From: Methanobacterium sp.
Lineage (GTDB): Archaea > Methanobacteriota > Methanobacteria > Methanobacteriales > Methanobacteriaceae
Length of the DNA: 6,724 nt
NCBI GenBank assembly: GCA_021372715.1
Contig: JAJFTX010000121.1
Coordinates: 1 to 6,724, forward strand
Direction of reading: 5' to 3'
The position numbers and the translations under genes are program-made. Below, piece by piece: positions 1 to 5,662 of the stretch. Position 1 is the first letter of the stretch; each line of letters begins with the position of its first letter. The notes under the pieces are model-generated. The model worked only from the letters and a program-made list of their open reading frames with translations, was not told where the DNA came from and made no database searches.

Positions 1-188
1 GCCGCTATCTGGGCTGTGGTAAGTACATTACCTTTTTTTATCTTCTCTTCCTTTATTAAATCTATTGTTTCTTCTTTTAGATAAATAGTTCCCCTGGCCA
101 GTGCTGTTCTTTTAACTACCGGCTTATCTCCCACTTCTACCATCTTAACACCCTTTGAGGAAAGATGGGTTAAAATCTTTTCAGCCAT
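1..188 (-). CDS. moaC: Cyclic pyranopterin monophosphate synthase MoaC, N-terminal part (cut by window edge)
   Basis: Reading the minus strand from the ATG at 188-186 gives 62 complete codons, open to the window edge. The peptide begins MAEKILTHLSSKGVKMVEVG and continues with KPVVKRTALARGTIYL and KKGNVLTTAQIA. This is the MoaC N-terminal pattern: a V(D/E)V(G/S)xK stretch, the Arg/Ala-rich A-R-G-x-I segment, and the KGNVxxxAxIA helix. MoaC acts in the cytoplasm and converts the cyclised GTP product made by MoaA into cyclic pyranopterin monophosphate, the second step of molybdopterin synthesis. In a methanogen the cofactor would serve formylmethanofuran and formate dehydrogenases. The start is supported by AGGTGAT at 198-192, three bases before the ATG. 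The gene follows the glycosyltransferase on the same strand after 106 AT-rich bases and may have its own promoter. The catalytic C-terminal part lies outside the window. Confidence 0.85.
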   Translation of the reverse strand, partial: MAEKILTHLSSKGVKMVEVGDKPVVKRTALARGTIYLKEETIDLIKEEKIKKGNVLTTAQIA

Positions 189-248
189 TTTATCACCTGG
201 ATTATTGAATAAAAAGAATTAATTATATTCTCTTTTTTCCTTTTTAAA

Positions 249-256
249 ATTATATA
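249..256 (-). promoter_or_regulatory. Possible TATA box for moaC
   Basis: On the minus strand TATATAAT lies 61 to 68 bases upstream of the moaC ATG. With the usual archaeal TATA-to-start distance of about 25 bases, transcription would begin near 225-230 and leave a leader of about 40 bases containing the AGGTGAT site. The whole gap is AT-rich, so a chance match is possible; no clear BRE is seen. Confidence 0.35.
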
Positions 257-264
257 CTTAATTA

Positions 265-290
265 AATTAAGAAAAATTAATAAAATATTT
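265..290 (-). terminator. Possible oligo-T terminator after the glycosyltransferase
   Basis: Just after the glycosyltransferase stop, the minus strand carries T-rich runs: TTTT at 285-282, TTTTT at 276-272 and TTAATTT nearby. Archaeal RNA polymerase can terminate on such oligo-T stretches without a strong hairpin. No clear stem was seen. The background is very AT-rich, so this is a weak call. Confidence 0.3.
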
Positions 291-294
291 GATT

Positions 295-1365
295 TTAATA
301 GGGAATATTCAGATTTCCATATTCTTCCGCCCTTTTACGTGCTGATTTTCCCATTGAAAGCTTCTTATTATGGTTTTGAAGGATTTCATCCATTGCCTCA
401 GCTAAAGATTTAACATCTTCAGGTTTTACAACTATACCAACTTCTTTGGTAACTAATTCCTTTATTCCCCCCACATCAGTGGCTACGGCAGGTAAGCCGC
501 AGGCAAATGCTTCAAGTAATGTTATGGGGAATCCTTCTGAAATACTGGGAAGAACAAAAAGATCAGCTGCGGGCATTATTAAATGAACATCTCTTCGGGC
601 TCCTATAAAATATACGTCTGAAACGGACTTATTCTTAACAATTTCTGTCAGTTCATCCATCAAAGGCCCATCACCCACAATAACCATTTCCGCATCAGTT
701 TGAAGCTGATTTTTTGCTTCTATTAGATATTTTAAACCTTTCTGAGAGACTAAATTGCCAACGAATAAGATCATTGGCTTATTGGGATCTAAATCTAATT
801 CTTGTGTAAATTTAGTTTTAGTGTCAGGTTTGAACTTTTCCAGATCCACGGCGTTGGCTGTGATTTTTATTTTGTCTTTTATACCTGCTATGTTGAGTTT
901 AAGAATTTTGTTCTGAATGGATTCATTTACCACCACTACATAATCCGCCTTTCTAAGCACAAATCTTATTAATATTCTTAAAACCGGATTAGATGCTAAT
1001 ATAAAAATATCTGATCCATGAACAGTTACTGCTACTTCTTTTTTTGTGAAAAAAGCCACCAGAACCGCAACCAAACCAGGAGGGATAATAAAATGGGCAT
1101 GAATAAGATCTATGTTATATTTTCGGATCATGAAGAAGAGTTTGATGGTGGCAGTGATTGAAAAAATAAATCCCCTTAAACCCTTTATATTAATTGTGGG
1201 GGCAGATTCAACATGGATTCCGTTAATATCCCTAATACCAGCAATAGGATAGGTGAGTACAAATACCTTATCACCCCTTTTAACCAGTTCCTGGGAAAGC
1301 AAATAGCTATGTGATGATACGCCCCCAATATGGGGTGGGAAATGTCCTAAAAGGCAGATGTTCAT
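295..1365 (-). CDS. GT4-family (GT-B fold) glycosyltransferase
   Basis: This 356-residue protein is a retaining glycosyltransferase of the GT4 type and probably moves a sugar from a nucleotide donor to a lipid, glycan or surface acceptor on the cytoplasmic side of the membrane. The N-terminal acceptor domain (about 1-180) has GHFPPHIGGVSSH (7-19), the IHAH segment (88-91) and VHGSD (115-119). The C-terminal donor domain has ILFVGNLVSQKG (199-210), IVGDGP (229-234), and SEGFPITLLEA (276-286), which contains the EX7E pair Glu277 and Glu285, followed by DVGGIKELV (297-305). All key motifs are present, so it should be active. It ends GNLNIPY, without the closing helix (often W-x-x-I-A...Y) usual in the family, so it is about 15-25 residues short. 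The start has AAGGGGT four bases upstream. The substrate cannot be told from sequence; the moaC and cbiD neighbours give no hint. Confidence 0.85.
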   Translation of the reverse strand: MNICLLGHFPPHIGGVSSHSYLLSQELVKRGDKVFVLTYPIAGIRDINGIHVESAPTINIKGLRGFIFSITATIKLFFMIRKYNIDLIHAHFIIPPGLVAVLVAFFTKKEVAVTVHGSDIFILASNPVLRILIRFVLRKADYVVVVNESIQNKILKLNIAGIKDKIKITANAVDLEKFKPDTKTKFTQELDLDPNKPMILFVGNLVSQKGLKYLIEAKNQLQTDAEMVIVGDGPLMDELTEIVKNKSVSDVYFIGARRDVHLIMPAADLFVLPSISEGFPITLLEAFACGLPAVATDVGGIKELVTKEVGIVVKPEDVKSLAEAMDEILQNHNKKLSMGKSARKRAEEYGNLNIPY

Positions 1366-1411
1366 TTTTACCCCTTAATTAATTAAAATCAATCATTTAA
1401 ATCTTTTATAA

Positions 1412-1420
1412 TAATATAAA
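1412..1420 (-). promoter_or_regulatory. Possible TATA box for the glycosyltransferase
   Basis: The minus strand reads TTTATATTA here, 47 to 55 bases upstream of the glycosyltransferase ATG. This predicts a transcription start near 1390 and a leader of about 25 bases. The box sits in an imperfect palindrome: CTTTTATA at 1403-1410 faces TATAAAG at 1415-1421 with one extra T. The second arm could itself act as a TATA box. Support is from sequence resemblance only. Confidence 0.35.
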
Positions 1421-1442
1421 GCCATAATCATAAACTATTAAT

Positions 1443-1462
1443 TAAATATCTTAACATATTTA
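1443..1462 (-). terminator. Small AT-only hairpin at the cbiD stop
   Basis: TAAATAT (1443-1449) and ATATTTA (1456-1462) form a perfect 7-base stem with a 6-base loop, and the stem includes the cbiD TAA stop. The minus strand continues with moderately T-rich sequence. The stem is made only of A and T, so it is weak; it may mark the transcript end or be chance. Confidence 0.25.
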
Positions 1463-2560
1463 GTCTTTAAACTTAACCTGATGGTTGGAATTTAAAACGC
1501 TTCCATCCATTTTTACAATTACGACATCCAACATTCCAGGATATTTTTCACTGGATCTTTCTTTTATAGCATGGGCAATGCTGTTGAACGTTTCTTTAAG
1601 GATTTTTTCTTCTTCCAGTATATCCATCATCTCTTCAGTGGTGTTGGCCTGGAAAATATTAGATACAACACCCTTTCTTGCGCCTATTAGTGCTGCGTGT
1701 GCAGCTATTACTTCTCTACGGCCATCAGCCATACGATGTTCCGTGTTAAAAATACCGGCAGCTAATTTAATTAATTTACCGGCATGACCTAATAGTATGA
1801 TTTTTCTTATATTCATCTGGGATGCTTCTTCCAACATATACCCTGGGAAGTTTCCCATCTGGATAATCTGGTCGTTTTTATAAAATAGAATTTCTTGGGC
1901 AATATTTTGTCCAATATTACCTGGTACGAAAACAAGTTCTTCATATCCCTGGGCCAGGGCCACATCCAGTTGACATTTGAAGGATTTCTTATAGCTTTCC
2001 AGATTCATGGAACGGGCAATCCCAGTGGTTCCTAGTATTGAAATTCCACCTTCTATTCCCAGACGAGGGTTGAGGGTTTTCTTTGCCAATTCTTCCCCTT
2101 CAGGTATAGATATAATTACTTCAGCACCTCTATTTTTAGGAAGCAAGTTCATTAAATTATCTTTAATCATCTGTTGAGGAACGGGGTTAATAGCCGGCTG
2201 ACCTACTGGAACTTGTAGACCGGGTTTAGTAACCAAACCAACACCTTTTCCTCCTTTTATTTTAATACCCTTTTCTTTAACAACCTTAACATCAGCAAAT
2301 ATCTCTAAATTTCGAGTTACATCCGGATCATGGTAAGATCTCTTGATTACAGAAGCTCTTCCCTGTGTGTCATTAATCTTTTTGACACTACAGACGTCTA
2401 TCTTCAACACACCCAAGGGAGTTTTAAGATTTACATATTTAATATCTTGTTTAATTGATTTTAGAGCTGCAGCTGCAGCTGCAGCTGCAGTGGTCCCTGT
2501 AGTGATGCCGTATTTTCCATCCTTAATATATTTATCAATATTAATGTGATTTTTTTCCAT
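1460..2560 (-). CDS. cbiD: Cobalt-precorrin-5B C1-methyltransferase CbiD
   Basis: This 366-residue cytoplasmic enzyme of the anaerobic cobalamin pathway transfers a methyl group from S-adenosylmethionine to C1 of cobalt-precorrin-5B, giving cobalt-precorrin-6A. Visible family signatures are the N-terminal GITTGT followed by an alanine run (18-32), GTTGIARSM (177-185), a PGNIGQ turn, and GHAGKLIKLAAGIFNT (258-273) followed by MADGRREVIAAHAAL. The length is normal for CbiD and the frame is intact. Thr24 stands where many homologs have Cys (TTGTC), and Ala25-Ala32 are encoded by a perfect hexanucleotide repeat. The ATG lies two bases after the stop of the upstream thioredoxin gene and has no clear ribosome binding site, which suggests translation by coupling. 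Corrinoids are essential to methanogens, for example in the methyl transfer to coenzyme M, so the gene fits the inferred host. Identification is firm; the exact start is slightly less so. Confidence 0.93.
   Translation of the reverse strand: MEKNHINIDKYIKDGKYGITTGTTAAAAAAAALKSIKQDIKYVNLKTPLGVLKIDVCSVKKINDTQGRASVIKRSYHDPDVTRNLEIFADVKVVKEKGIKIKGGKGVGLVTKPGLQVPVGQPAINPVPQQMIKDNLMNLLPKNRGAEVIISIPEGEELAKKTLNPRLGIEGGISILGTTGIARSMNLESYKKSFKCQLDVALAQGYEELVFVPGNIGQNIAQEILFYKNDQIIQMGNFPGYMLEEASQMNIRKIILLGHAGKLIKLAAGIFNTEHRMADGRREVIAAHAALIGARKGVVSNIFQANTTEEMMDILEEEKILKETFNSIAHAIKERSSEKYPGMLDVVIVKMDGSVLNSNHQVKFKD
2465..2490. repeat. Perfect (AGCTGC)n tract in cbiD encoding eight alanines
   Basis: Four exact copies of AGCTGC (2465-2488) plus two more bases form a 26-base tract. 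On the coding (minus) strand it reads GCA GCT four times, encoding Ala25 to Ala32. The unit is self-complementary in overlapping frames (CTGCAG and CAGCTG), so the tract is an extended palindrome. Gain or loss of a unit would keep the reading frame and add or remove an Ala-Ala pair. Confidence 0.95.
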
Positions 2561-2562
2561 AA

Positions 2563-2832
2563 TTACGATGATTGCTCTTCTAATTCTTCTTTAATTACAT
2601 TTACCAGCTCTTCTTTAGAAGGAGCTCCTACAAATTTAACTAATCCGTTTAAAGCAATAGCTGGTACTGCCATAAGATTATATTCTATGGCTTTTTCACG
2701 ATCACGCATAATATCTATCTTTTCTACCTCAATATCATCAGGCATCTCTCTTTTAACTTCATCTACCAGTTCTACAGCCATAGGACAATAGGGGCAGGAA
2801 GGGGATGTAAAAACTTCAATTTTAACGACCAT
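2563..2832 (-). CDS. Small thioredoxin/glutaredoxin-like redox protein (CPYC)
   Basis: This 89-residue protein has a compact thioredoxin fold with no extra N-terminal strand and helix. The first beta strand KIEVFTS leads to the active site Cys13-Pro-Tyr-Cys16. The conserved cis-proline is Pro57 in MAVPAIALNG, and a C-terminal helix of Glu/Lys-rich sequence follows. CPYC is the glutaredoxin-type active site, but this small archaeal type, known from methanogens such as Methanothermobacter and Methanocaldococcus, works as a thioredoxin-like disulfide reductant. No signal peptide or membrane segment is present, so it is cytoplasmic. The start is supported by a strong GAGGTGAT at 2843-2836, three bases before the ATG. 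It is the first gene of a probable two-gene unit with cbiD, whose ATG follows its TAA by two bases. Its electron donor and targets are not evident. Assignment to the family is firm; the exact partner is unknown. Confidence 0.9.
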   Translation of the reverse strand: MVVKIEVFTSPSCPYCPMAVELVDEVKREMPDDIEVEKIDIMRDREKAIEYNLMAVPAIALNGLVKFVGAPSKEELVNVIKEELEEQSS

Positions 2833-2852
2833 TATATCACCTCTTTATTAAA

Positions 2853-2910
2853 ATCAGATATTGTACTATAAACATCTATCCACGAACCCTTATATACCTA
2901 TATATCTGAT
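2853..2910. repeat. 9-base inverted repeat flanking the thioredoxin-cbiD TATA box
   Basis: ATCAGATAT (2853-2861) and ATATCTGAT (2902-2910) are perfect reverse complements separated by 40 bases. The TATA-like box at 2890-2898 and the predicted transcription start lie between them. A second shorter pair, AACATC (2871-2876) and GATGTT (2908-2913), overlaps. The arms could be sites for a dimeric regulator that loops or covers the promoter, but no known motif is recognised. Confidence 0.45.
2890..2898 (-). promoter_or_regulatory. Probable TATA box for the thioredoxin-cbiD unit
   Basis: The minus strand reads GGTATATAA here, 58 to 66 bases upstream of the thioredoxin ATG. The predicted transcription start is near 2867, with a leader of about 35 bases holding the GAGGTGAT site. 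It is one of the better TATA matches in the window and is flanked by an inverted repeat. Nearby TATATA at 2900-2905 is an alternative. The box could in principle also serve the divergent direction. Confidence 0.45.
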
Positions 2911-2971
2911 GTTATTATTAAGTTACTTCATAGAGAAAGGTTATGGATAATAAAATTGAGATAAAAAGAAT

Positions 2972-2979
2972 ATTTATAG
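2972..2979 (+). promoter_or_regulatory. Possible TATA box for the aroK-dapA operon
   Basis: ATTTATAG, preceded by a purine-rich AAAAAGAA that could serve as BRE, lies 81 to 88 bases upstream of the aroK ATG. The predicted transcription start is near 3000-3003, giving a leader of about 60 bases. A 15-base palindrome starts at about the predicted start point. This would be the main promoter of the plus-strand cluster, since the downstream genes are spaced too tightly for obvious promoters of their own. Confidence 0.4.
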
Positions 2980-3003
2980 AAATTAACCATCTTTTTCTTT
3001 GTT

Positions 3004-3028
3004 AATTTCATTGAAATTTCTAAATTTC
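3004..3028. repeat. Palindrome and direct repeats in the aroK leader, possible operator
   Basis: AATTTCATTGAAATT (3004-3018) is a perfect palindrome around a central T. It overlaps a second palindrome, GAAATTTC (3013-3020), and a direct repeat: AAATTTC occurs at 3014-3020 and again at 3022-3028. The cluster lies just downstream of the predicted transcription start, where a repressor would block transcription. AT-rich DNA gives such patterns easily, so the regulatory role is an inference. Confidence 0.4.
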
Positions 3029-3059
3029 CACAAGTACATCTTGGGGGGAATAATGTAAA

Positions 3060-3941
3060 ATGAAAATTAAAGTAAGATCTCCGGGTTCAGCTACAATAAT
3101 TAACGCCATTGCTACCGGCTGTGGTTCCGCTTTCGGCATAAAACTATATGTAGATGCTGAGGTCCAATTAAAATCTGGATCTGATATAATTTGCCGAACA
3201 AACCAAGACGTAGACACCACCTTGATGGAGATATGTGCCCAAAATGTCTTAAGAAAGTATCAGGTGGAAAGTGGATTAGAGATAAAAACTGAATCTAATC
3301 TGCCTGTAGCATCCGGACTATCCAGTAGCAGCGCTACTTCAAACGCAGTGACTATGGCTTTAACTTATGCTTTAATGGATCACTATGGAATGGATCGGGT
3401 TGATATGGGTTTAGATGATTCAGGGATTTTAAATCTGGGTGTTGATTCTTCATTGGAAGCAGGTGTTACCATTACTGGTGCCTTTGACGATGCCAGTGCC
3501 TCTTATTATGGTGGTATTAGCATCACCAACAACCTCCAGCGAAGGATCATAAGGAGAGAAAAATGGGATGGACAAAACATATTAATATATATGCCTGATA
3601 AAAAGTCACCTACTGCAGAAGCTGACGTGGCCCGGATGAAACTCCTAGGCCCTTGGGTTAAACTGGCTTTTAAAGAATTATTGAAAGGTAATATTTATCA
3701 TGCTCTTACTTTAAACGGACTTTTATACTGTTCGGCCCTTCACTTCAATCCGGACATTGCTCTAGACGCATTAGATTCCGGTGCAGTTGCGGCAGGTCTT
3801 TCTGGAACCGGCCCCTCATTTGTAGCCTTAGCTGATGATAAAAATTCTCCCATGGTTGAGGACGTGCTGAAATCCTATCCTGGAAAAGTAATAAAGACTC
3901 ATACTGATAATCAGGGTACAAGGGTGATTTCAAGTGAATAA
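3060..3941 (+). CDS. aroK: Shikimate kinase, archaeal GHMP-kinase type
   Basis: This 293-residue cytoplasmic enzyme phosphorylates shikimate with ATP to shikimate 3-phosphate. It belongs to the archaeal GHMP kinase family and is unrelated to the P-loop bacterial AroK. The N-terminus VRSPGSATIINAIATG (5-20) followed by GSAFGI (22-27) is typical of the archaeal enzyme. The ATP-binding loop is PVASGLSSSSA (82-92), and the C-terminal GHMP motif is AAGLSGTGPSF (244-254). Length and motifs are complete. The start at 3060 is supported by a G6 run at 3043-3048, about 11 bases upstream, in the same register to the 16S 3' end as the other sites here. An ATG at 3053 is followed directly by TAA and is not a gene. 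It opens the plus-strand cluster, divergent from the thioredoxin gene, and its end overlaps the chorismate mutase start by 8 bases. Confidence 0.93.
   Translation: MKIKVRSPGSATIINAIATGCGSAFGIKLYVDAEVQLKSGSDIICRTNQDVDTTLMEICAQNVLRKYQVESGLEIKTESNLPVASGLSSSSATSNAVTMALTYALMDHYGMDRVDMGLDDSGILNLGVDSSLEAGVTITGAFDDASASYYGGISITNNLQRRIIRREKWDGQNILIYMPDKKSPTAEADVARMKLLGPWVKLAFKELLKGNIYHALTLNGLLYCSALHFNPDIALDALDSGAVAAGLSGTGPSFVALADDKNSPMVEDVLKSYPGKVIKTHTDNQGTRVISSE
3923..3928 (+). promoter_or_regulatory. Ribosome binding site fixing the GTG start of chorismate mutase
   Basis: GGTGAT inside the last codons of aroK lies five bases before the GTG at 3934. The first in-frame ATG comes too late to preserve the N-terminal helix, so this site supports the GTG start and the 8-base overlap with aroK. 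Confidence 0.7.
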
Positions 3942-4227
3942 AAAAGAAGCAGAGATATTACTAGATGATTCTAGGAAAAAAATAGATGATATTGATGATC
4001 AGATCATAGATCTCATAGATGAAAGAACATCTCTTGCTTTCCAGATCGCCACAGCCAAGAAAGTGCTAAATAAAGAAATCAAAGACACCGAAAGGGAAGA
4101 ATTTATCCAAGAGAAGATTAAAAAATTAGCTAAAGACAAGAATATTAATGAAATCAGTCTTAAACAAATAATAGACATATTGACAGATTTAAGTATACAA
4201 GAACAGGAAAGAATTCTAAGGAGGTAA
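3934..4227 (+). CDS. aroQ: Chorismate mutase, AroQ class, monofunctional
   Basis: This 97-residue all-helical cytoplasmic enzyme rearranges chorismate to prephenate, the first step towards phenylalanine and tyrosine. It aligns with the E. coli chorismate mutase domain at a constant offset of three residues, and all known active-site positions are kept: Arg14, Arg31, Lys42, Asp51, Arg54, Glu55, Ser87 and Gln91 (E. coli R11, R28, K39, D48, R51, E52, S84, Q88). No dehydratase or dehydrogenase domain is attached, so it stands alone, as is common in archaea. It starts with GTG, supported by GGTGAT five bases upstream. It overlaps aroK by 8 bases, which points to coupled translation, and its last codons form the ribosome binding site of the next gene. 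Such AroQ proteins work as dimers in which an arginine from one chain completes the other chain's site. Confidence 0.92.
   Translation: MNKKEAEILLDDSRKKIDDIDDQIIDLIDERTSLAFQIATAKKVLNKEIKDTEREEFIQEKIKKLAKDKNINEISLKQIIDILTDLSIQEQERILRR
4218..4225 (+). promoter_or_regulatory. Strong ribosome binding site of S17e within the end of chorismate mutase
   Basis: AAGGAGGT is the most complete Shine-Dalgarno match on the plus strand. It overlaps the last two arginine codons and the first base of the stop codon of the chorismate mutase gene, seven bases before the S17e ATG. It predicts high initiation for the ribosomal protein relative to its enzyme neighbours. Confidence 0.75.
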
Positions 4228-4232
4228 ATACA

Positions 4233-4421
4233 ATGGGCAATATCCGAACATCATTTGTTAAAAGAATTTCGAAGGAATTAATTGAAACTTATAATGGTAA
4301 ATTCACCACAGATTTCGATGAAAACAAGAAGTTAGTGGAAGAATACTCCTCAGTAAGTACCAAACATTTACGAAATAAAATTGCAGGATACATTACCCGA
4401 ATGGTAAGACAACGTTCTTAA
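4233..4421 (+). CDS. rps17e: Small-subunit ribosomal protein S17e (eS17)
   Basis: This 62-residue basic protein is an archaeal/eukaryotic-type component of the 30S subunit. The sequence starts MGNIRTSFVKRISKELIE, has KFTTDFDENKKLV in the middle, and ends in HLRNKIAGYITRMVRQR, the conserved helix of the family. Its length is normal for the archaeal form, which lacks the eukaryotic C-terminal extension. It begins five bases after the chorismate mutase stop, with a strong AAGGAGGT site, and ends 20 bases before the preferred aspartokinase start. Bacteria lack this protein, so it fixes the archaeal origin of the window. It sits among amino acid synthesis genes rather than in a ribosomal protein operon. 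Confidence 0.95.
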   Translation: MGNIRTSFVKRISKELIETYNGKFTTDFDENKKLVEEYSSVSTKHLRNKIAGYITRMVRQRS

Positions 4422-4429
4422 TGATTAAA

Positions 4430-4435
4430 GGTGAT
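4430..4435 (+). promoter_or_regulatory. Ribosome binding site deciding the aspartokinase start
   Basis: GGTGAT ends six bases before the ATG at 4442. The alternative in-frame ATG at 4421 lies upstream of this site, has no binding site of its own, and would add seven residues with no family resemblance. The site therefore favours 4442. Confidence 0.75.
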
Positions 4436-4441
4436 GAATTT

Positions 4442-5662
4442 ATGGAAATAATCGTGGCCAAATTCGGAGGAACCTCCATTGGAGATGGGCATAAAATAAA
4501 AAAAGCAGCCGAATCAGTGGTAAAGGAGTATATGAAAGGAAATATGGTGGTAGTAGTAGTATCTGCCATAAATAAAACCACAGACGACATACTTAAGATG
4601 GTGAATGACTCCATCGGAGATTCGGTTACAGAGAAACAGTTAGCAGACATCGTATCCATGGGAGAAATTACCAGTGTCAGATTATTTTCATCAACCATTG
4701 AATCATTAGGTGTAAAATCTGAATATCTAGATCCTCATATGGATAAATGGCCAGTTATTACTGATGATAATTATCTAAATGCTAAAGTGGATTTTAAAGC
4801 AACTGAAGAAAAATCTAATGAACTTTTAAATCTTCTAGATCAGGGTATAATACCCGTACTTTGCGGCTTTTTAGGTAAAGATAACGAGGGTAACGTCACT
4901 ACATTAGGTAGGGGAGGTAGTGATATTACTGCTTTCCTCCTAGGACACTGCCTTAATGCAAAAGAAGTGATCATAGTAACCGATGTAGGTGGTGTGATGT
5001 CCACCGATCCTAACAAACTTGAAACAGCCAGAAAATTGGATAAAATATCAGTGGAAGAGATGAGGGATCTGGCCACCCACGGAGCGCAGGTATTGCATCC
5101 ACACGCGCTTAAATATAAAGATCCATTGATTAATGCTAAAATAATTGGTTTTGAACATGGAGATCTCTCTGCTATCGGAACAGAAATAATTGGACCTTCT
5201 GAAAATGAAATGTTAAAAACAACTGCATTAAATGAAGAACCAATTTCAGTATTAGCAGTGGTAGGAGAGGAGATACTAACCAAAACAGGAATTCTATCCT
5301 GCCTCACTGATGCCCTGGCAAGGAATAAGATCAACATCTATGGAATATCCACCGGACAGAACTCTGTAACCCTATTTATAGATAAATCAATGGCTGATGA
5401 AGCCCATGAAATATTACATGATGTGGTGGTGGAAAACCAATTTCTCAGTTCACTCTCCCTGGGCAGAGAAATAGCCATGATCACCGTGGCCAGTCAGGAT
5501 TTTATAGATACACCCGGTATTATAACCAAAATTACAGAGCCTTTACGTAAAAAAAATATCAATATCGTGGAGATCTCATCCAGTCAAACTTCTGTAGTCA
5601 TTTTTGTGGATTGGAATGATGGAAAGAGAGCTTATGAAATGGTAAGGAGTGTCTTGGAATGA
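4442..5662 (+). CDS. lysC: Aspartate kinase (aspartokinase) with two C-terminal ACT domains
   Basis: This 406-residue cytoplasmic enzyme phosphorylates aspartate to 4-aspartyl phosphate, the entry to lysine, threonine, methionine and, in methanogens, aromatic precursors. The amino acid kinase domain (about 1-265) has AKFGGTS (6-12), GRGGSD (156-161) and TDVGGVMSTDP (180-190), which supply nucleotide and substrate contacts. Two ACT domains follow: one from about 268 (ISVLAVVGEEI, with TGILSCLTDAL) and one from about 346 (MITVASQ, with TPGIITKITEPL). Such tandem ACT domains bind an end-product amino acid; the Methanocaldococcus enzyme is threonine-sensitive, but the ligand here cannot be read from sequence. 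An ATG at 4421 would give 413 residues; 4442 is preferred because of GGTGAT six bases upstream and because MEIIVAKFGG is the usual family beginning. Its stop overlaps the dapA start (ATGA). No homoserine dehydrogenase is fused. Confidence 0.94.
   Translation: MEIIVAKFGGTSIGDGHKIKKAAESVVKEYMKGNMVVVVVSAINKTTDDILKMVNDSIGDSVTEKQLADIVSMGEITSVRLFSSTIESLGVKSEYLDPHMDKWPVITDDNYLNAKVDFKATEEKSNELLNLLDQGIIPVLCGFLGKDNEGNVTTLGRGGSDITAFLLGHCLNAKEVIIVTDVGGVMSTDPNKLETARKLDKISVEEMRDLATHGAQVLHPHALKYKDPLINAKIIGFEHGDLSAIGTEIIGPSENEMLKTTALNEEPISVLAVVGEEILTKTGILSCLTDALARNKINIYGISTGQNSVTLFIDKSMADEAHEILHDVVVENQFLSSLSLGREIAMITVASQDFIDTPGIITKITEPLRKKNINIVEISSSQTSVVIFVDWNDGKRAYEMVRSVLE

Noticed and set aside
2833..2930. 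A cobalamin riboswitch ahead of the thioredoxin-cbiD unit
   Set aside because: The predicted leader is only about 35 bases and no B12-box-like sequence was seen; these riboswitches need far more sequence.
2943..3005. A 20-codon frame starting ATG with AAAGG just upstream, in the aroK leader
   Set aside because: It contains the predicted aroK TATA box, so it would not be transcribed from that promoter. It has no run of aromatic residues to suggest an attenuation leader peptide and resembles no known protein.
2862..3038. Sequences one base off the methanogen tryptophan-repressor box TGTACA: TGTACT at 2862-2867 and AGTACA at 3033-3038
   Set aside because: Both are single imperfect sites far apart, while the known arrangement uses closely spaced boxes. 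Chance is the simpler explanation in AT-rich DNA.
3053..3058. Start-stop ATGTAA between the G-run and the aroK start, as a regulatory mini-frame
   Set aside because: Aligning the G-run to the 16S 3' end places this ATG inside or against the pairing region, too close for initiation, while the ATG at 3060 fits the spacing of the other genes.
4421..4441. Upstream ATG at 4421 as the aspartokinase start, overlapping the S17e stop
   Set aside because: It has no ribosome binding site and adds seven residues not typical of the family. The ATG at 4442 has GGTGAT six bases upstream.
4840..5337. A 165-codon open frame on the minus strand inside lysC, and similar opposite-strand frames in cbiD and aroK
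   Set aside because: They lie opposite well-identified genes, have no ribosome binding sites or recognisable domains, and are explained as shadows of the real coding frames.
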